Part shown: positions 52,921 to 63,500 of the stretch, one piece after another
How the letters are laid out: the number at the start of each line of letters is the position of its first letter
Position numbering within the stretch: the first letter of the stretch is position 1
Origin: Flectonema sp. DT1601
Taxonomy: Eukaryota > Euglenozoa > Diplonemea > Diplonemida > Diplonemidae
DNA: 64,000 nucleotides
Direction of reading: 5' to 3'
NCBI GenBank assembly: GCA_964019425.1
Contig: OZ025811.1
Location: 806,001-870,000 of the forward strand
The notes under the pieces: generated by a model
The model's input: only the letters and a program-made list of their open reading frames with translations
Told to the model about the DNA's origin: nothing
Database searches by the model: none
Made by a program: the position numbers and the translations under genes

Positions 52921-53574
52921 ATGTCTGACAAAGCCATTCAATCAAATCAAACAGAGAGCAGTGATGGAAGCGGTCTTGCGGCGGTCGGCGAGGCATGCGA
53001 CGAGTACAACCCCTTTTTGAAAAGGAGGAAGGTGATATTTGTAAAACCGGGAGAATATGATCCATATGAAGAAGGACTGTTCGATGATGAAGGGGGATGG
53101 AGGTACGATCCTACAGGAGCATTCGGAAGATGGACAAGCAGCCATCTTCCACCAAAGGTAGGTCAGGGGAATGCATTGGCTGAGAAGCTGTTGGAAGCTG
53201 AAGAAGGTGCAGGAGATCTCCCGCTTGTTATTCACGACTCACTTCAACAATTACGGACTCAGTTGCTTGGTGATGAGAAGCAACAACAGCAGCAACACGT
53301 GATATCAGATGATGACTATGGACAGGTCTGCGAAGCTCAACTTTTAGAGTCAACTTGCATCACAATAACGACACCCTCCCCTTCAGAATCTGGTCATGGC
53401 ACAGCAGCTTATCAGATCGAACGCTACTCCGTACCAACCGAGCCTGAGCTGCCGCAGTGCATAGGAGTAAACACTCAACTCAATGGACAGAGCTCCGAGG
53501 GCACCACTGTAATACCAACAAGTGTACAGCAGTCACTTAGCTCTAGGATAGGTAAATTTTTAAAGCACACTTAG
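52921..53574 (+). CDS. Unrecognised acidic, Gln-rich protein
   Basis: 217 aa. The first 85 residues include a compact aromatic/Gly segment with YDPYEEGLFDDEGG and WRYDPTGAFGRW, two similar-looking halves that may be a small repeat. Then come a helical stretch, a Gln5 run and a Ser/Thr/Gln-rich tail. No family recognised. The stop is preceded by ATAGGTAAAT, which could be a weak donor, but no good downstream exon is seen. The first ATG follows an AACAG at 52906. Confidence 0.6.
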   Translation: MSDKAIQSNQTESSDGSGLAAVGEACDEYNPFLKRRKVIFVKPGEYDPYEEGLFDDEGGWRYDPTGAFGRWTSSHLPPKVGQGNALAEKLLEAEEGAGDLPLVIHDSLQQLRTQLLGDEKQQQQQHVISDDDYGQVCEAQLLESTCITITTPSPSESGHGTAAYQIERYSVPTEPELPQCIGVNTQLNGQSSEGTTVIPTSVQQSLSSRIGKFLKHT

Positions 53575-53771
53575 TTGGTAATCTTGTATGCTTTGCTCAT
53601 TGACACAAGTTGCAGTCTGTGACGGTGCACCGACCGTTGCGTGGGGACTTGCATTGGCCAAGTGGCCTCCTTCATAAATTCTGAGTGACTTTTTGTTGTC
53701 TAACAAGTGCATTGGCCGGTTTATAATTTTGGGATTACAGTATTTCACAGGATTATTTGGAAAAAAAATTG

Positions 53772-53844
53772 TGGAGATGGAGGGCATCGATCCCTCTACC
53801 TCTCGCATGCTAAGCGAGCGCTCTACCATTTGAGCTACACCCCC
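53772..53844 (-). tRNA. tRNA-Ala (AGC)
   Basis: Reading the reverse strand gives a 73-nt cloverleaf: acceptor GGGGGTG with CATCTCC, D-arm GCTC/GAGC, anticodon stem CTCGC/GCGAG with loop TTAGCAT (anticodon AGC), T-arm GAGGG/CCCTC with loop ATCGATG, discriminator A. The acceptor has the G3-U70 wobble that marks alanine tRNAs. A T8 run, the Pol III terminator, follows after three bases. No intron. It is the only confidently called gene on this strand. Confidence 0.96.
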
Positions 53845-53930
53845 TGTGTCGCAATCTGCGTTTTTTACTTCATGTGTTCGGATACATTATTTTTATGTTA
53901 CTTCCTCATTTTTTTTCCAGATTATTTACA

Positions 53931-54839
53931 ATGTCTGCATCCAATGCTGCCGCAAATATAATCGCTGCGGCCATGAACGGGGTACCGGGTGACATTTGTG
54001 TTGTTGGGGGCAATGGCAGTTTGGAAGGCATGGCATGCGCGTCTCCAAACCAGGGACGAGATCTGCAATCATCTAACTTGATCGAAGTGATGGGTCAGGT
54101 GTTGATAACGTTTGGGATGATGGCAGCACTGGCTGCAGTTATTCAAGTGATTAAGTACATGAAGTGTATTAATGCGCAAACGACTAAGCCGCTGAAAAAG
54201 TTATTACCACAAACACCACTCGATTATAAGCTGACAGTCGTGCTGGATCTCGATGAAACACTCGTGGCCTATGGTGACCATGCATACTCAAAGCATGGTG
54301 TAAATGGTGTAAAACACAGACCTTTTGTTGGTGAGCTATTAGAGTACCTTCTTCACGAGGACATTGAAGTTATAATATGGACTGCAGCTTCGAAAGGATA
54401 CTCTCGTTGTGTTCAAGAATCGCTATCTAAATTAGTACCCCGAGTATTTGACTACAGATTATATAGAACCAACCTCTGGTATAGCGAAAATCACGTTAAG
54501 GATTTGTCTCGGCTGGGTCGCAACCTTGACAAGGTTTTGATGGTTGAAAACCGAGCTCACAGTGGCCGGCTCCAACCTTCGAATACAATCCTAGTCCCAG
54601 ACTTTTATCGTAATTCGATGAAGGACGACGCTTCCTTAGTCTACGTGAAGGATGTCATCCACGGGTTTATGCAATCCACTGAGACTTGTACCGTGCAGCA
54701 ATACCTTAAAAAGGGTGCTCCGAGCTCTTTGCAAGATATTCCTGGTAAACTGATCGATGACAATTTGAAGGGTACGTTTTACTACGTTAATAACAAATTT
54801 GATGATGTGGAAGATGCTGAGTGTTCTCGTGCGTCTTGA
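53931..54839 (+). CDS. FCP1/SCP (NIF)-type membrane phosphatase
   Basis: 302 aa. One TM helix near 53-76 after a short N-terminus, then a HAD-fold phosphatase: catalytic DLDET (106-110), IIWTAASKGYSR, and KDLSRLGRNLDKVLMVEN with the conserved Lys and Asp, matching Dullard/SCP/TIM50-like proteins. All catalytic residues are present. Relatives dephosphorylate lipin or RNA polymerase II C-terminal repeats, or serve in mitochondrial import (TIM50, where catalysis is lost); the intact motif and TM favour a Dullard-like ER or nuclear-membrane phosphatase. Acceptor ATTTTTTTTCCAG at 53920, ten bases before the ATG. Confidence 0.82.
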   Translation: MSASNAAANIIAAAMNGVPGDICVVGGNGSLEGMACASPNQGRDLQSSNLIEVMGQVLITFGMMAALAAVIQVIKYMKCINAQTTKPLKKLLPQTPLDYKLTVVLDLDETLVAYGDHAYSKHGVNGVKHRPFVGELLEYLLHEDIEVIIWTAASKGYSRCVQESLSKLVPRVFDYRLYRTNLWYSENHVKDLSRLGRNLDKVLMVENRAHSGRLQPSNTILVPDFYRNSMKDDASLVYVKDVIHGFMQSTETCTVQQYLKKGAPSSLQDIPGKLIDDNLKGTFYYVNNKFDDVEDAECSRAS

Positions 54840-56506
54840 GTCACATTGCAACCGACAGACAAACATTTGGACTTTAGGTGGCGATCACCTAACAAACCTA
54901 ATTCTGATGTACTCGACGATATATTATTTCTGTTATTCGCCCAACCCGAGCCCTCTCACCGTAGTAGGATGCTACTATTTACATTCTGACCATCTGGCTA
55001 ATGGCTCCCCTCCCCATTCAAGCTTAATTAAACATAGTTACTGTGAGTTTATTAGCTCTGTTTTTATCGTACTGAGGCTTACTGAGATGCGTTCAAATTA
55101 CGACATCGGCTTGCGGATTATGTTGGACTAAGTTCGCCTGAAGGAATATCCCGACAGGTGCTATTTCAGGTTCTCTCACTTTGCGATCTGGTCAGACATA
55201 TCTGTGTGTTGGTGTTATGTAGTTCAGATGCTTCCTACGGTACAGTCTTTGGTACGCTGGCTGTTTCGTTCTTTATATCGCCCCAAACGCAACCGCAACA
55301 GTGTTCGGATGGTTCGATAAGAGTCTTGTCGGTTAATCTTACGGACTGAAATCTGTTGCTTGTTTCATTATTCTACTCCAATAGGAAAACTTACGCTAAG
55401 GTTTTAACTATTGGAGCTCAAGTGTGCTTTGTGATGTGTTTTTAAACAGTGTTTGTATACACCCTGATCCCTAGTTTTTTTTGCTTTTTCTTTTCCAATC
55501 GAAGACAACATCTTCAATGAGGCCACAGCCCATTCTACGTGTACAATGGCTCTAAGGTGTGATTGGGGTCGTTACTCTTTTCGCATCTTGTCATCTAGGT
55601 ATGACGCACGATTGCACGATGGCTGTTTTTTAATATTTGTATTAGGTAATTCACAAGGCAGCATCACCTCTTAAGTGAGGACAGTAACGCCATGCCTAAC
55701 TTCTTTCAATACAATTACATTTCAGCGTCATAGTGTGCGTTATTCGTTTTTTTTTTTTTTAATTTGTGCGTACTGCTCTTTAGGGATGAAGGCATTTTGT
55801 CTGTCTTATTCTTCTATTTGAGATTTCATAGTCAGTGAAATCAACGGAGAAGTAACATATAACATGCAAGAGCACTTGTGCAATTAACTATTACATAACA
55901 CCTTAGTAGTTGGGAGCTATTTTCGAGAAAAACTCTCTTAGAAGAACCCGCAAGGGTGTCAAAAAATATCTGCATCGGTGCCTTGTTCTGATAAGTAACT
56001 CAAGCATTTTGCTAATCACAAGATGGTTGCTTTTTTTTTTTTTTAATAATAATAATAACATATTATTTTTCTCCCGATTATTTTTATTTTTTTAATATGA
56101 AGTTTCATCACACATATGTGTGAGTCAACTGTAAGTCTGTTCACATCACTGGTGGCTGCTGACTGATGTTTCTTACGTTAAATTACTTGACGTGAGATTC
56201 ATTCATGTGAAACTTTTCTACTCCTCCGATTGCATGCACCTGTCACCTGTGAAAGTTGTACCCCAGGAGCTTTGGGCTCTAAATCGGTTACTTTAACTGT
56301 TCCCCCATTTTTTTTTCGTTCTTTTTTTTTTTTCTCTGTTGATAAACCAGTACAGTATTAGTAGGGAGTATATCACACGACCATTTCAGTAACTTTATTC
56401 TTTTTAGATACAGGAGTGTTATGTGTGTACTGATGTGTCCTCTTGTAGTGATGAACGTAATTCTACTTTTCTATTTTCTCAGACCAGCAATTCAAAAGTA
56501 AACACG
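54840..56506. other. Intergenic, no gene seen
   Basis: About 1.67 kb. Less T-run-rich than other spacers, with moderate base composition, but no frame longer than about 110 codons and no motifs. TTTTCTATTTTCTCAG at 56482 is the acceptor for the next gene. Confidence 0.5.
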
Positions 56507-57543
56507 ATGGCATTCTTCTTAGATGCTGGTACTGATCTTTTTGGATCAAAGCAAAACACGAGATTGGAATTCTCTGGTTGCCCGACTCTCTCTGAATTAA
56601 TCATTGCGTGTGAAGCGCACTTTGACAAAGAGGGATTGGTTCGTAGACCAGCTGGGGCACCTGACGTCTCGTTTAAAATTCAGACAATGCAGGTATGGTT
56701 ATGATAGTGATAAGTTTATTATCAAAGAAGGAAACAGTGAGAATAATAATTAATAACTAAAACAGGTTTATGATGACGTACTTTTGAGATGGGTTGATCT
56801 ATACAGCCCAACTCAGCTCCGCAACGGTGGACAGGTTTGGTGCTTCCAGCCAGAGAGCTTGTACCACAGTGAAGCTCCAGGCTCTATTCCACCTGCTAAG
56901 TACGCTCCGGAATCATGGTTGGGATCTCCTGCTCGTGCTCATGCTGTTTCCGAGGCGGGTATTAGAGATCCCGTAGCTTCAGAGAAGTTGCGTAGCGTCT
57001 TCTACAACATTGACACCAGTCAGAATGTATGTTAATTTTATTTGTTTTATTTACAGGTATTTTATTATCGTCAAAAATATAAAATAACAGAAATACATTC
57101 CATACTCAACTCTTCGTGATTACTTTACTAAGTACGATGTTCCATGGACTCGCGACTATGTTGGAGACTACTACGACCGTTCAGGTAACATGAGGTTCGT
57201 ATTATTTCTATTTCATAAATTACAAATCTTTTTTCTTAGCAAAAAAATAAAATAAACCAGCTACGATGATTGGGTATCATTCGCGTCAAGATACCCAAGT
57301 GTGGTTGACTCACTGTACTACCGTCCTAGGGGATCTTTTCTTGACAAGTCTTACTACTCTACTGCACTGGCTGAAGCTGAGTTGAATTCAACCAGAGCTA
57401 AGAGAGAAACTGAAATCAGAAGTTACTACACAGACTACAATGCTGAGAGAGCTAGACTCGATGCCGAATACCGTAGTAGACAAGCAGCCAGCGATGCATC
57501 GCTCTACTACAGACCATACAGTCCAAGATACGGATACATGTAA
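56507..57543 (+). CDS. Four-exon EF-hand-like protein with SLYYRP-flanked coiled coil
   Basis: 277 aa from exons 56507-56692, 56766-57026, 57091-57194 and 57261-57543; introns 73, 64 and 66 bp (donors GTATGG, GTATGT, GTTCGT; acceptors AAAACAG, ATAACAG, AAACCAG). Phases 0, 0 and 2 agree. An N-terminal C2- or ubiquitin-like domain (1-95) is followed by a degenerate EF-hand pair: FYNIDTSQNKYI near 143 and YYDRSGNMSYDDW near 173, which is rebuilt only across the last intron. The C-terminal helix (about 205-260, Ala/Glu/Arg-rich) is bracketed by DSLYYRPRG and ASLYYRPYS and ends SPRYGYM. A cytoskeletal or flagellar role is likely but unproven. This gene is intron-rich compared with its neighbours. 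Confidence 0.8.
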
Positions 57544-58241
57544 GGACTGAGATATTCAGTATTTTCTATTTACTTTTTAATAAGACATTTCTTTATTTGG
57601 AGTTGAAAAATAATTTCGTGTCAAGACATACAGTTCTTTCCCTCAAAAAAAAAAAACCAAAATAATAGTATTTTTTTTATTTCGAAAACAAAAACGCAAC
57701 AACAAAGTCGTCCTTCAAGCTCCCCGAGTCTTCCCTGTTGCTGTTATGTCGAGACAACAATCAGAGTCTGATGTAAAGTAAAATAATTTCGCATTTTATG
57801 TATTTTAATTTACCGAAGAGACGAGGAGAGATGTTTCTATTTTAATTTTCTCGAAAAAAAAATAAATAAATAAATAACACCCGGCGTGCATCTGTCTCAA
57901 GATGCTGGGTAATATAAAAAAAAAACTTGGGTAAACATATAAAACCGCTGAGGGGAATCCTTCTTTGGCTTATCGTTTCCTATTTTGTTTGTATCTTTCT
58001 TCTTGGCTCTCTTCACAAGTAATTTCGTTTCCCTATTTTCGCCCTCACGATGTTGTAATAAGGGTCACTTGTAGTGACCTAGTTCTTTTTTCACGCTTAT
58101 ATGTTTTTATTTCTCTTGTAATTTTCCTTGATGTGTCTTACCTACTTCAGGTGATGATGATAATTATTGGGCTATTCCTTTCGTTGTATTTGATGAATAT
58201 AATAAAATATACTTTTTAGTTTAGCTTACTTTACACAAACA
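57544..58241. other. Intergenic, no gene seen
   Basis: AT-rich spacer with A runs and an AAAT microsatellite near 57862-57877. Pyrimidine tracts before ACTTTTTAG (58219) form the acceptor for the next gene. Confidence 0.5.
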
Positions 58242-58625
58242 ATGGCTGATGACGACTGGTGCGTAGTAGGTGATGACACTTCAAGCATGTCATCGTCGAC
58301 ATCTGCAACGTTAGTGCCATCAGTTCCATCCAGTTCATGGGATATGATTGGTGATCGTCACACAGATTTTGAAACACCAGCAGCATCAGAAGCAGATACC
58401 CCCCGAGACATAAACCTCCGCAAGGAAGCTGCTCGTAGAATGGCAGAATGCATGGGAGGACCCTGGGCTGTAATTGAATCCAATCACACTCCAGAAGTAG
58501 TACAGAGACACAGAATCCGAAACACCCGCATTGAAAAATGCAAAGGAGGAAAGCACTGGAACTCCCCTCCTGGCAATCTCGTAGCTGGAGCTCAGAAGTA
58601 CACCCACACTCTAAAGATGTGCTAG
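58242..58625 (+). CDS. Small protein with two LIR-like motifs
   Basis: 127 aa. The N-terminus reads MADDDWCVVGDD and, 28 residues on, SSSWDMIGD. Both fit the Atg8/LC3-interacting pattern of acidic or Ser residues followed by W-x-x-(V/I). Between them is a Ser/Thr-rich linker. The C-terminal half is basic with His and Arg (QRHRIRNTRIEKC) and ends in Cys. No family recognised; an autophagy adaptor role is an inference from the motifs only. Confidence 0.65.
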   Translation: MADDDWCVVGDDTSSMSSSTSATLVPSVPSSSWDMIGDRHTDFETPAASEADTPRDINLRKEAARRMAECMGGPWAVIESNHTPEVVQRHRIRNTRIEKCKGGKHWNSPPGNLVAGAQKYTHTLKMC

Positions 58626-59254
58626 TCTATATGTCTAAAAAAAGAAAACCTATATAAAAAAAACAAAAACCAAATCCACGCAAAATACAAGCGTAGTTGA
58701 CAAGAAATTAAACATATGTCACTCGCGATCCGGGTTGCGGTATGGACACTTAACTAATTAAATTGTTTCATTAATAATGTTTAAAAAAAAAAAAAAGAAG
58801 AAAAAAAAAACACTTTATAAAAAAAAAAAAAAACTATCTTGGAGCGGTATTGTACTAGCTGTGTATGATTAGCTCGATTTCTTCCTGCTCCTCTCTAATT
58901 AGCTCGGCTAGCCTGGAGCTGAAAATTTATGCACTTTATATAGTATTCGGGTGCGGGTTTTCATATTTTCTATCCTTGTGCCAAAGAAAACAAACCGCGA
59001 GTTGTTAATTTGAGATGTTCTGCAGTTTTGTGAATAGCGATATTTTATTCTTTTTTTTTCTCAGGTTTTCAAAAAAAAAAAAAATAAAATAAAATTATGA
59101 TAAATTCAAGATAATTTCCTTTTTTTTTTTTTTTTTTTTCCCCTTTGCAAAAGAGACGATCCTGTGAATAAAAAAAATCCAACGAAATTTTCTTATTCCA
59201 CGAGTCTCACCCTTTACAGTATAATTATTATTTCCACCTGCAGCTGGTGTCAAA
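58626..59254. other. Intergenic, no gene seen
   Basis: AT-rich with A and T runs. ATTTCCACCTGCAG at 59243 is the acceptor for the next gene, eleven bases before its ATG. Confidence 0.5.
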
Positions 59255-59926
59255 ATGATTAGAGGCGGGTTGTTGAGAAGGACTGGCTATCTGCTTGGGA
59301 TGCATATCAGTCCACCGACAGCTAAGACTTTGGAAGCTTATAACAGATTGATCACAAGAGATCCAGAGATAGTTCACGTTACTGACTCTGATGGTGAATC
59401 TCATAGCATGTCGTGGGATGATTATAAGTTACTCAGAGAACAACAAAGAGAAAGCAAAACAGCAGGAGAAAGTAGATTTAAGGTACGAATGAAGGGAGTA
59501 AAAGCAGAAGGAGTCAAACTTTTCTACATGCGTACACAGTTTAGAAATGTTCCGATAGACGAAGCAGAAGCAAACGCTAGATTCCTAACAAACAGACCGT
59601 ACGCTCAGATTATGCTCGCCTTAATAAAGGAAGCAAAAACCAAGGCGATCGGTCTTGGGATGAACCCGGCAACTCTTCGTATGGCTGGTTACACTAATAC
59701 TGCTGAAAATAAAATTGATAAAACAATTATTTTCAAGTCTAAAGGATTCTATGCTCAACACATGATTCACACATATACAATTGATGCTTGGTTTTATGAA
59801 GACCATCGTGCACCAGAACAGTTTGCCAGAAGAGACAAATTCATGAGGTGGAGATACGGCGGCAGGCGGAAGGTCGAACTTGGAGAACACTTAGACGTAC
59901 CTGCATTAGGTCTAGATGGTCTATAG
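59255..59926 (+). CDS. Probable mitochondrial ribosomal protein uL22m
   Basis: 223 aa. The basic N-terminus, MIRGGLLRRTGYLLG, looks like a mitochondrial presequence. The core (about 88-185) can be laid along uL22m: a strand and helix with NVPIDEAEANARFLTN, the helix QIMLALIKEAKTKAIG, then a strand-loop with FKSKGFYAQHMIHTY at the place of the exit-tunnel hairpin. The C-terminus has a basic WRYGGRRK patch. The match rests on pattern rather than strong identity, so the assignment is tentative. No intron. Confidence 0.5.
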   Translation: MIRGGLLRRTGYLLGMHISPPTAKTLEAYNRLITRDPEIVHVTDSDGESHSMSWDDYKLLREQQRESKTAGESRFKVRMKGVKAEGVKLFYMRTQFRNVPIDEAEANARFLTNRPYAQIMLALIKEAKTKAIGLGMNPATLRMAGYTNTAENKIDKTIIFKSKGFYAQHMIHTYTIDAWFYEDHRAPEQFARRDKFMRWRYGGRRKVELGEHLDVPALGLDGL

Positions 59927-60586
59927 AGATCTATTACTATAGAATAGAGTGGCTTAGCTTTACTGTGAACAAGTGACTATGTGTTATATTCACACTCAAG
60001 TGCAAATTCTAGTTCGATGAAAACTCACTTGCTGAGTAAGCACTTGTCATCACGCCCACTGTCTTCATGTAGACATCCAGTCTGAAGAAATGACAAAATT
60101 CGATTATTTTATCATCCAGCAGCTTCTTTAGAACAAGCAGGATAATGTACCGTAAGTGTTCCGATTCAACGGTATTTCATAAAAAATAATATAAAAAAAA
60201 AATAAGAATGCCGACCTTTTTTTCCCCTCTGGTTGCATTAAGAAAACAAGGACATCGTGAAATAAGAAAAGACAAAATTACGTTAAGTTTGACCTAAAGT
60301 GTACCAAATTGAATCAAGAAAAAAAAAAAAAGTGAAAGTTTTTTGGTGTTCCTGTAAAATTAATATTATTTTAGTTCAAAACAGGAGCTTTTTTTTTTGC
60401 ATTTAACAAGTATTGTAAGAACGAAAAAGAATGTTGGGCAACACACGTAAACCTCCTTTAGCTTTATCAGTTTAAGTCGGTTCACGGATTTGTGCACAAA
60501 CAAAACCGGTCATACCCTAAGAACTTTTGTGTAGTTTAAAATTAATTCTAATTATCTTTCCACCACCAGCATTGGTTATCACTATG
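59927..60586. other. Intergenic, with a foldable stretch
   Basis: No protein gene. 59997-60096 can form two adjacent stem-loops (separate entry). ATCTTTCCACCACCAG near 60570 is the acceptor for the last gene. Confidence 0.5.
59997..60096 (+). ncRNA. Weak candidate structured RNA, two stem-loops
   Basis: CAAGTGC (59997-60003) is complementary to GCACTTG (60040-60046). TTGTCAT (60044-60050) is complementary to ATGACAA (60090-60096), enclosing TCTTCA (60062-60067) with TGAAGA (60083-60088). The two outer stems share three bases. Single-hairpin H/ACA-like guide RNAs are one idea; no family is assigned. Confidence 0.2.
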
Positions 60587-63500
60587 AGTCTGGATCTCTA
60601 TCGTAGTAAAGTCATAAAGACTGAGACAATCGATTACGGTTCAGTCAATGATACAGTTCAATTCCCAATGCTTCGGAGAGGGAATCGAGGAGGAGGTAAG
60701 ATCACATTAAAAAAGGTACAAAATGAAGCAGCACAGCGAGCTCTAACGGTTCTGCTATCAGAGAGAAAAGATCGACCTGCAAATGGTGTTGAGATACTTC
60801 GGATGATTAAGAGACACACTAATGAAAAAACAGACACGTTGGATCTTTCTAACTGTGACTTAACAGACAGTAATATTGTCATATTGGCTTCAATACTAGA
60901 AAGCCATCCAAGCATTCGATTTGTTGACTTATCCGGTACCGCTTTCACTGATACTGGAGGTAAGCTACTTCTACGTGCTATTGAAATATCGCCCAAAGTA
61001 GAACGAATATCGTTGTTGGATACTCAGGTTTCTGCAGAAATCAGAGAACGCATCTCCCGCGCGGGTCTTCTTAACGCCCAACGTAATCAAGATTCTATCG
61101 AAAAAGCCTATCATAAACGACTACTCCACGAAACAAAACATCTAATGAATAAAATAATGCGAGATCTCGACCAGCTCGGTTCAATTGAAAAGCGAACTCG
61201 AGCTGAGTATGTTGTCGAGGAGAAAAGTGTCTTCGTAGTACTTAAGAAACGCCAGACTGATGACAACAAAGTATGTGAATTGGCTTTTACTTTTATTGGT
61301 TGATAACAACAGCAACAATAGTAACAACAAAACAGAAAATAAAGAGAGCCCGCTCACGAATGCAATTCCGACAGGACTGTAAGCTTGCCAGAGAACGACT
61401 TCACATTGGAGAAAAGGCCGGCAGGGACTTATGGCGAGCCCAAGAATCACTTGAGTGTATTCGGATGTTTGCTAATAAAGCTGCGAGTAGCAAATCGAGT
61501 GTCATCAGTGACGAACTAAATATCCGAAAAGAAATAAAAATGGGAGAGAAAGCTGACTGGCTACTGAGCAGACAACGTGAGAAAATCCGACTCCTCGCTG
61601 AAGCTTGCGTTCGGTTCGACTTTGAAAACTCTGAGACTCACAGGAGAGATGAAATATGCGACGGTATCCAGAACGTACGCGCAGAGCTTAAAGCTGAGGA
61701 ACAAGAAGCTTATGCAATGGCAGAAGCTTTATTAAATGCTCGCATAGAAAGGGAAACAGCTGAGGAACGATGGCGGAAACAAGAGGAACTAAGATTAGAA
61801 AAAGAGAGACAGCTAAAGAGGGAACGTGAGACTCGTCGTCTTCTTGAGTTCCAAGTTGATCAAGATAAGGAAGCGAGAGCTGAAATGGGTCGCCGTTCTA
61901 CGATAGAACGTGAAGAAGGAAGCATTCGATCAATTTTATTGGAACTTTATTCTCTTTCAGAGGGTGTTGTTCAGGCCCATGTACAATTCTTTAAGTCAGA
62001 GCGTCTACGAACCCGAGCCTATGCTTCAACACCCAATACTGATCTTGCTTTAAAGATAAGTACTCCTCTCAAACACTACATCGGACCCATATCTTCTGCT
62101 ACTCTCGTCAATTGTGTTAAGCTACACCACGACATAATACTTGATACTACGTATGTATTGTTTTAGTTATTACTACTCTGGTAGAGAGAGCATGAGTGTC
62201 TTACAAACTATAAACCAGAATTAATAGAGAACTCTCTCGGATGAATGAGTCACGTCCGAAAAAAGAATCGGCAAAGAAAGAAGTTAAAAAAGAAAGAGGA
62301 AGATCAAATTCTTCAGAACCAAACAAATGGTCTGAAATACACAGAAATGTGAGAGATACGAGAAAACTATTGCGGCATCGAGTTACAGATGCATCGGATA
62401 TTTTGAAAGAGAACGCGATTGAGTGGTCAGCTGTGCTGTACCCTGATTTAAATATCAGTAAAAGTACTCATGGTCCAACACCAACAATACCTGAAGATGC
62501 TGAACCAGTTGTGAACTTTAGTTTGAATGAAGAATTATTCACGCCATTTCCATCAGATCCTCCTAGGAATTTAAAACTTGCGATCCTAAGAGGTACTATA
62601 ACGGTGACTTGTGCTATACCACCACCAGAAGTAGAAGGGGTTAGAGTCACTGGACCATCAGCTGACGTACAAGACGATCAGCTTCTATTCCCAGAAAGTA
62701 ATATTTTTGAAGGCTATACTTATAATTATCCAACAGATAATTTAAAGAATAAAGTTATAATATCTGTACCGAAAGGAGCAACTATTTCTGACATCAATGA
62801 AGTGGTAAATTCTCTCAGCTACCACTCTGGAGCAACTGGAAATGACATCCCCAGCTATGAGAGAATGATATCGTTTTCAATCGAATTAACGTATCCGAAC
62901 CTGGACACCGTCCACACTGACAGTGACACTCATATTCTAACTAGCGCTCTTCCTTTTACTAAAGATATTGTAGTTTGTTGTAATTGTGATATTTTTGTTG
63001 CGGTTTTACTTCCGTTAGTAACCGTTAACAATTCAAAAGACATAATTGAATACAACGAGGGCACACCACCTGATAGATGCATTGTGATAGAAGAATGTAT
63101 GGTAAAGGCTGTACCAAATGTTGAACAATTACCATCAGGAAGATTGCTGTTCACTGCTCCATTGGTATCGGAGTCTCAAGGTATTCAGCAGCATCAGTAT
63201 GATGGATTAGTGTTACGTGTTTGTATTGGAGAAGGGTATACAATTGATGATTTCTTAACAATAAAAGTTCTACATGATGACGATATATCTATTCAGAATG
63301 GAAGAGTCCTTCATGACGGGTTGGCCTTTGCTGATGTGACCAAAGGGATATTAACAAAACACAAAGAGCATCTCGATGAAACTTCAAAACACATAATTCA
63401 AAATACGAAGTCTCTTGAGAGTTCATTCTTTGAATTAAAATTCTTCGGACCTGAAGCAAAGCCAGCCGTCATTTCAAAATTCCTTCGAAGGATCAGATTT

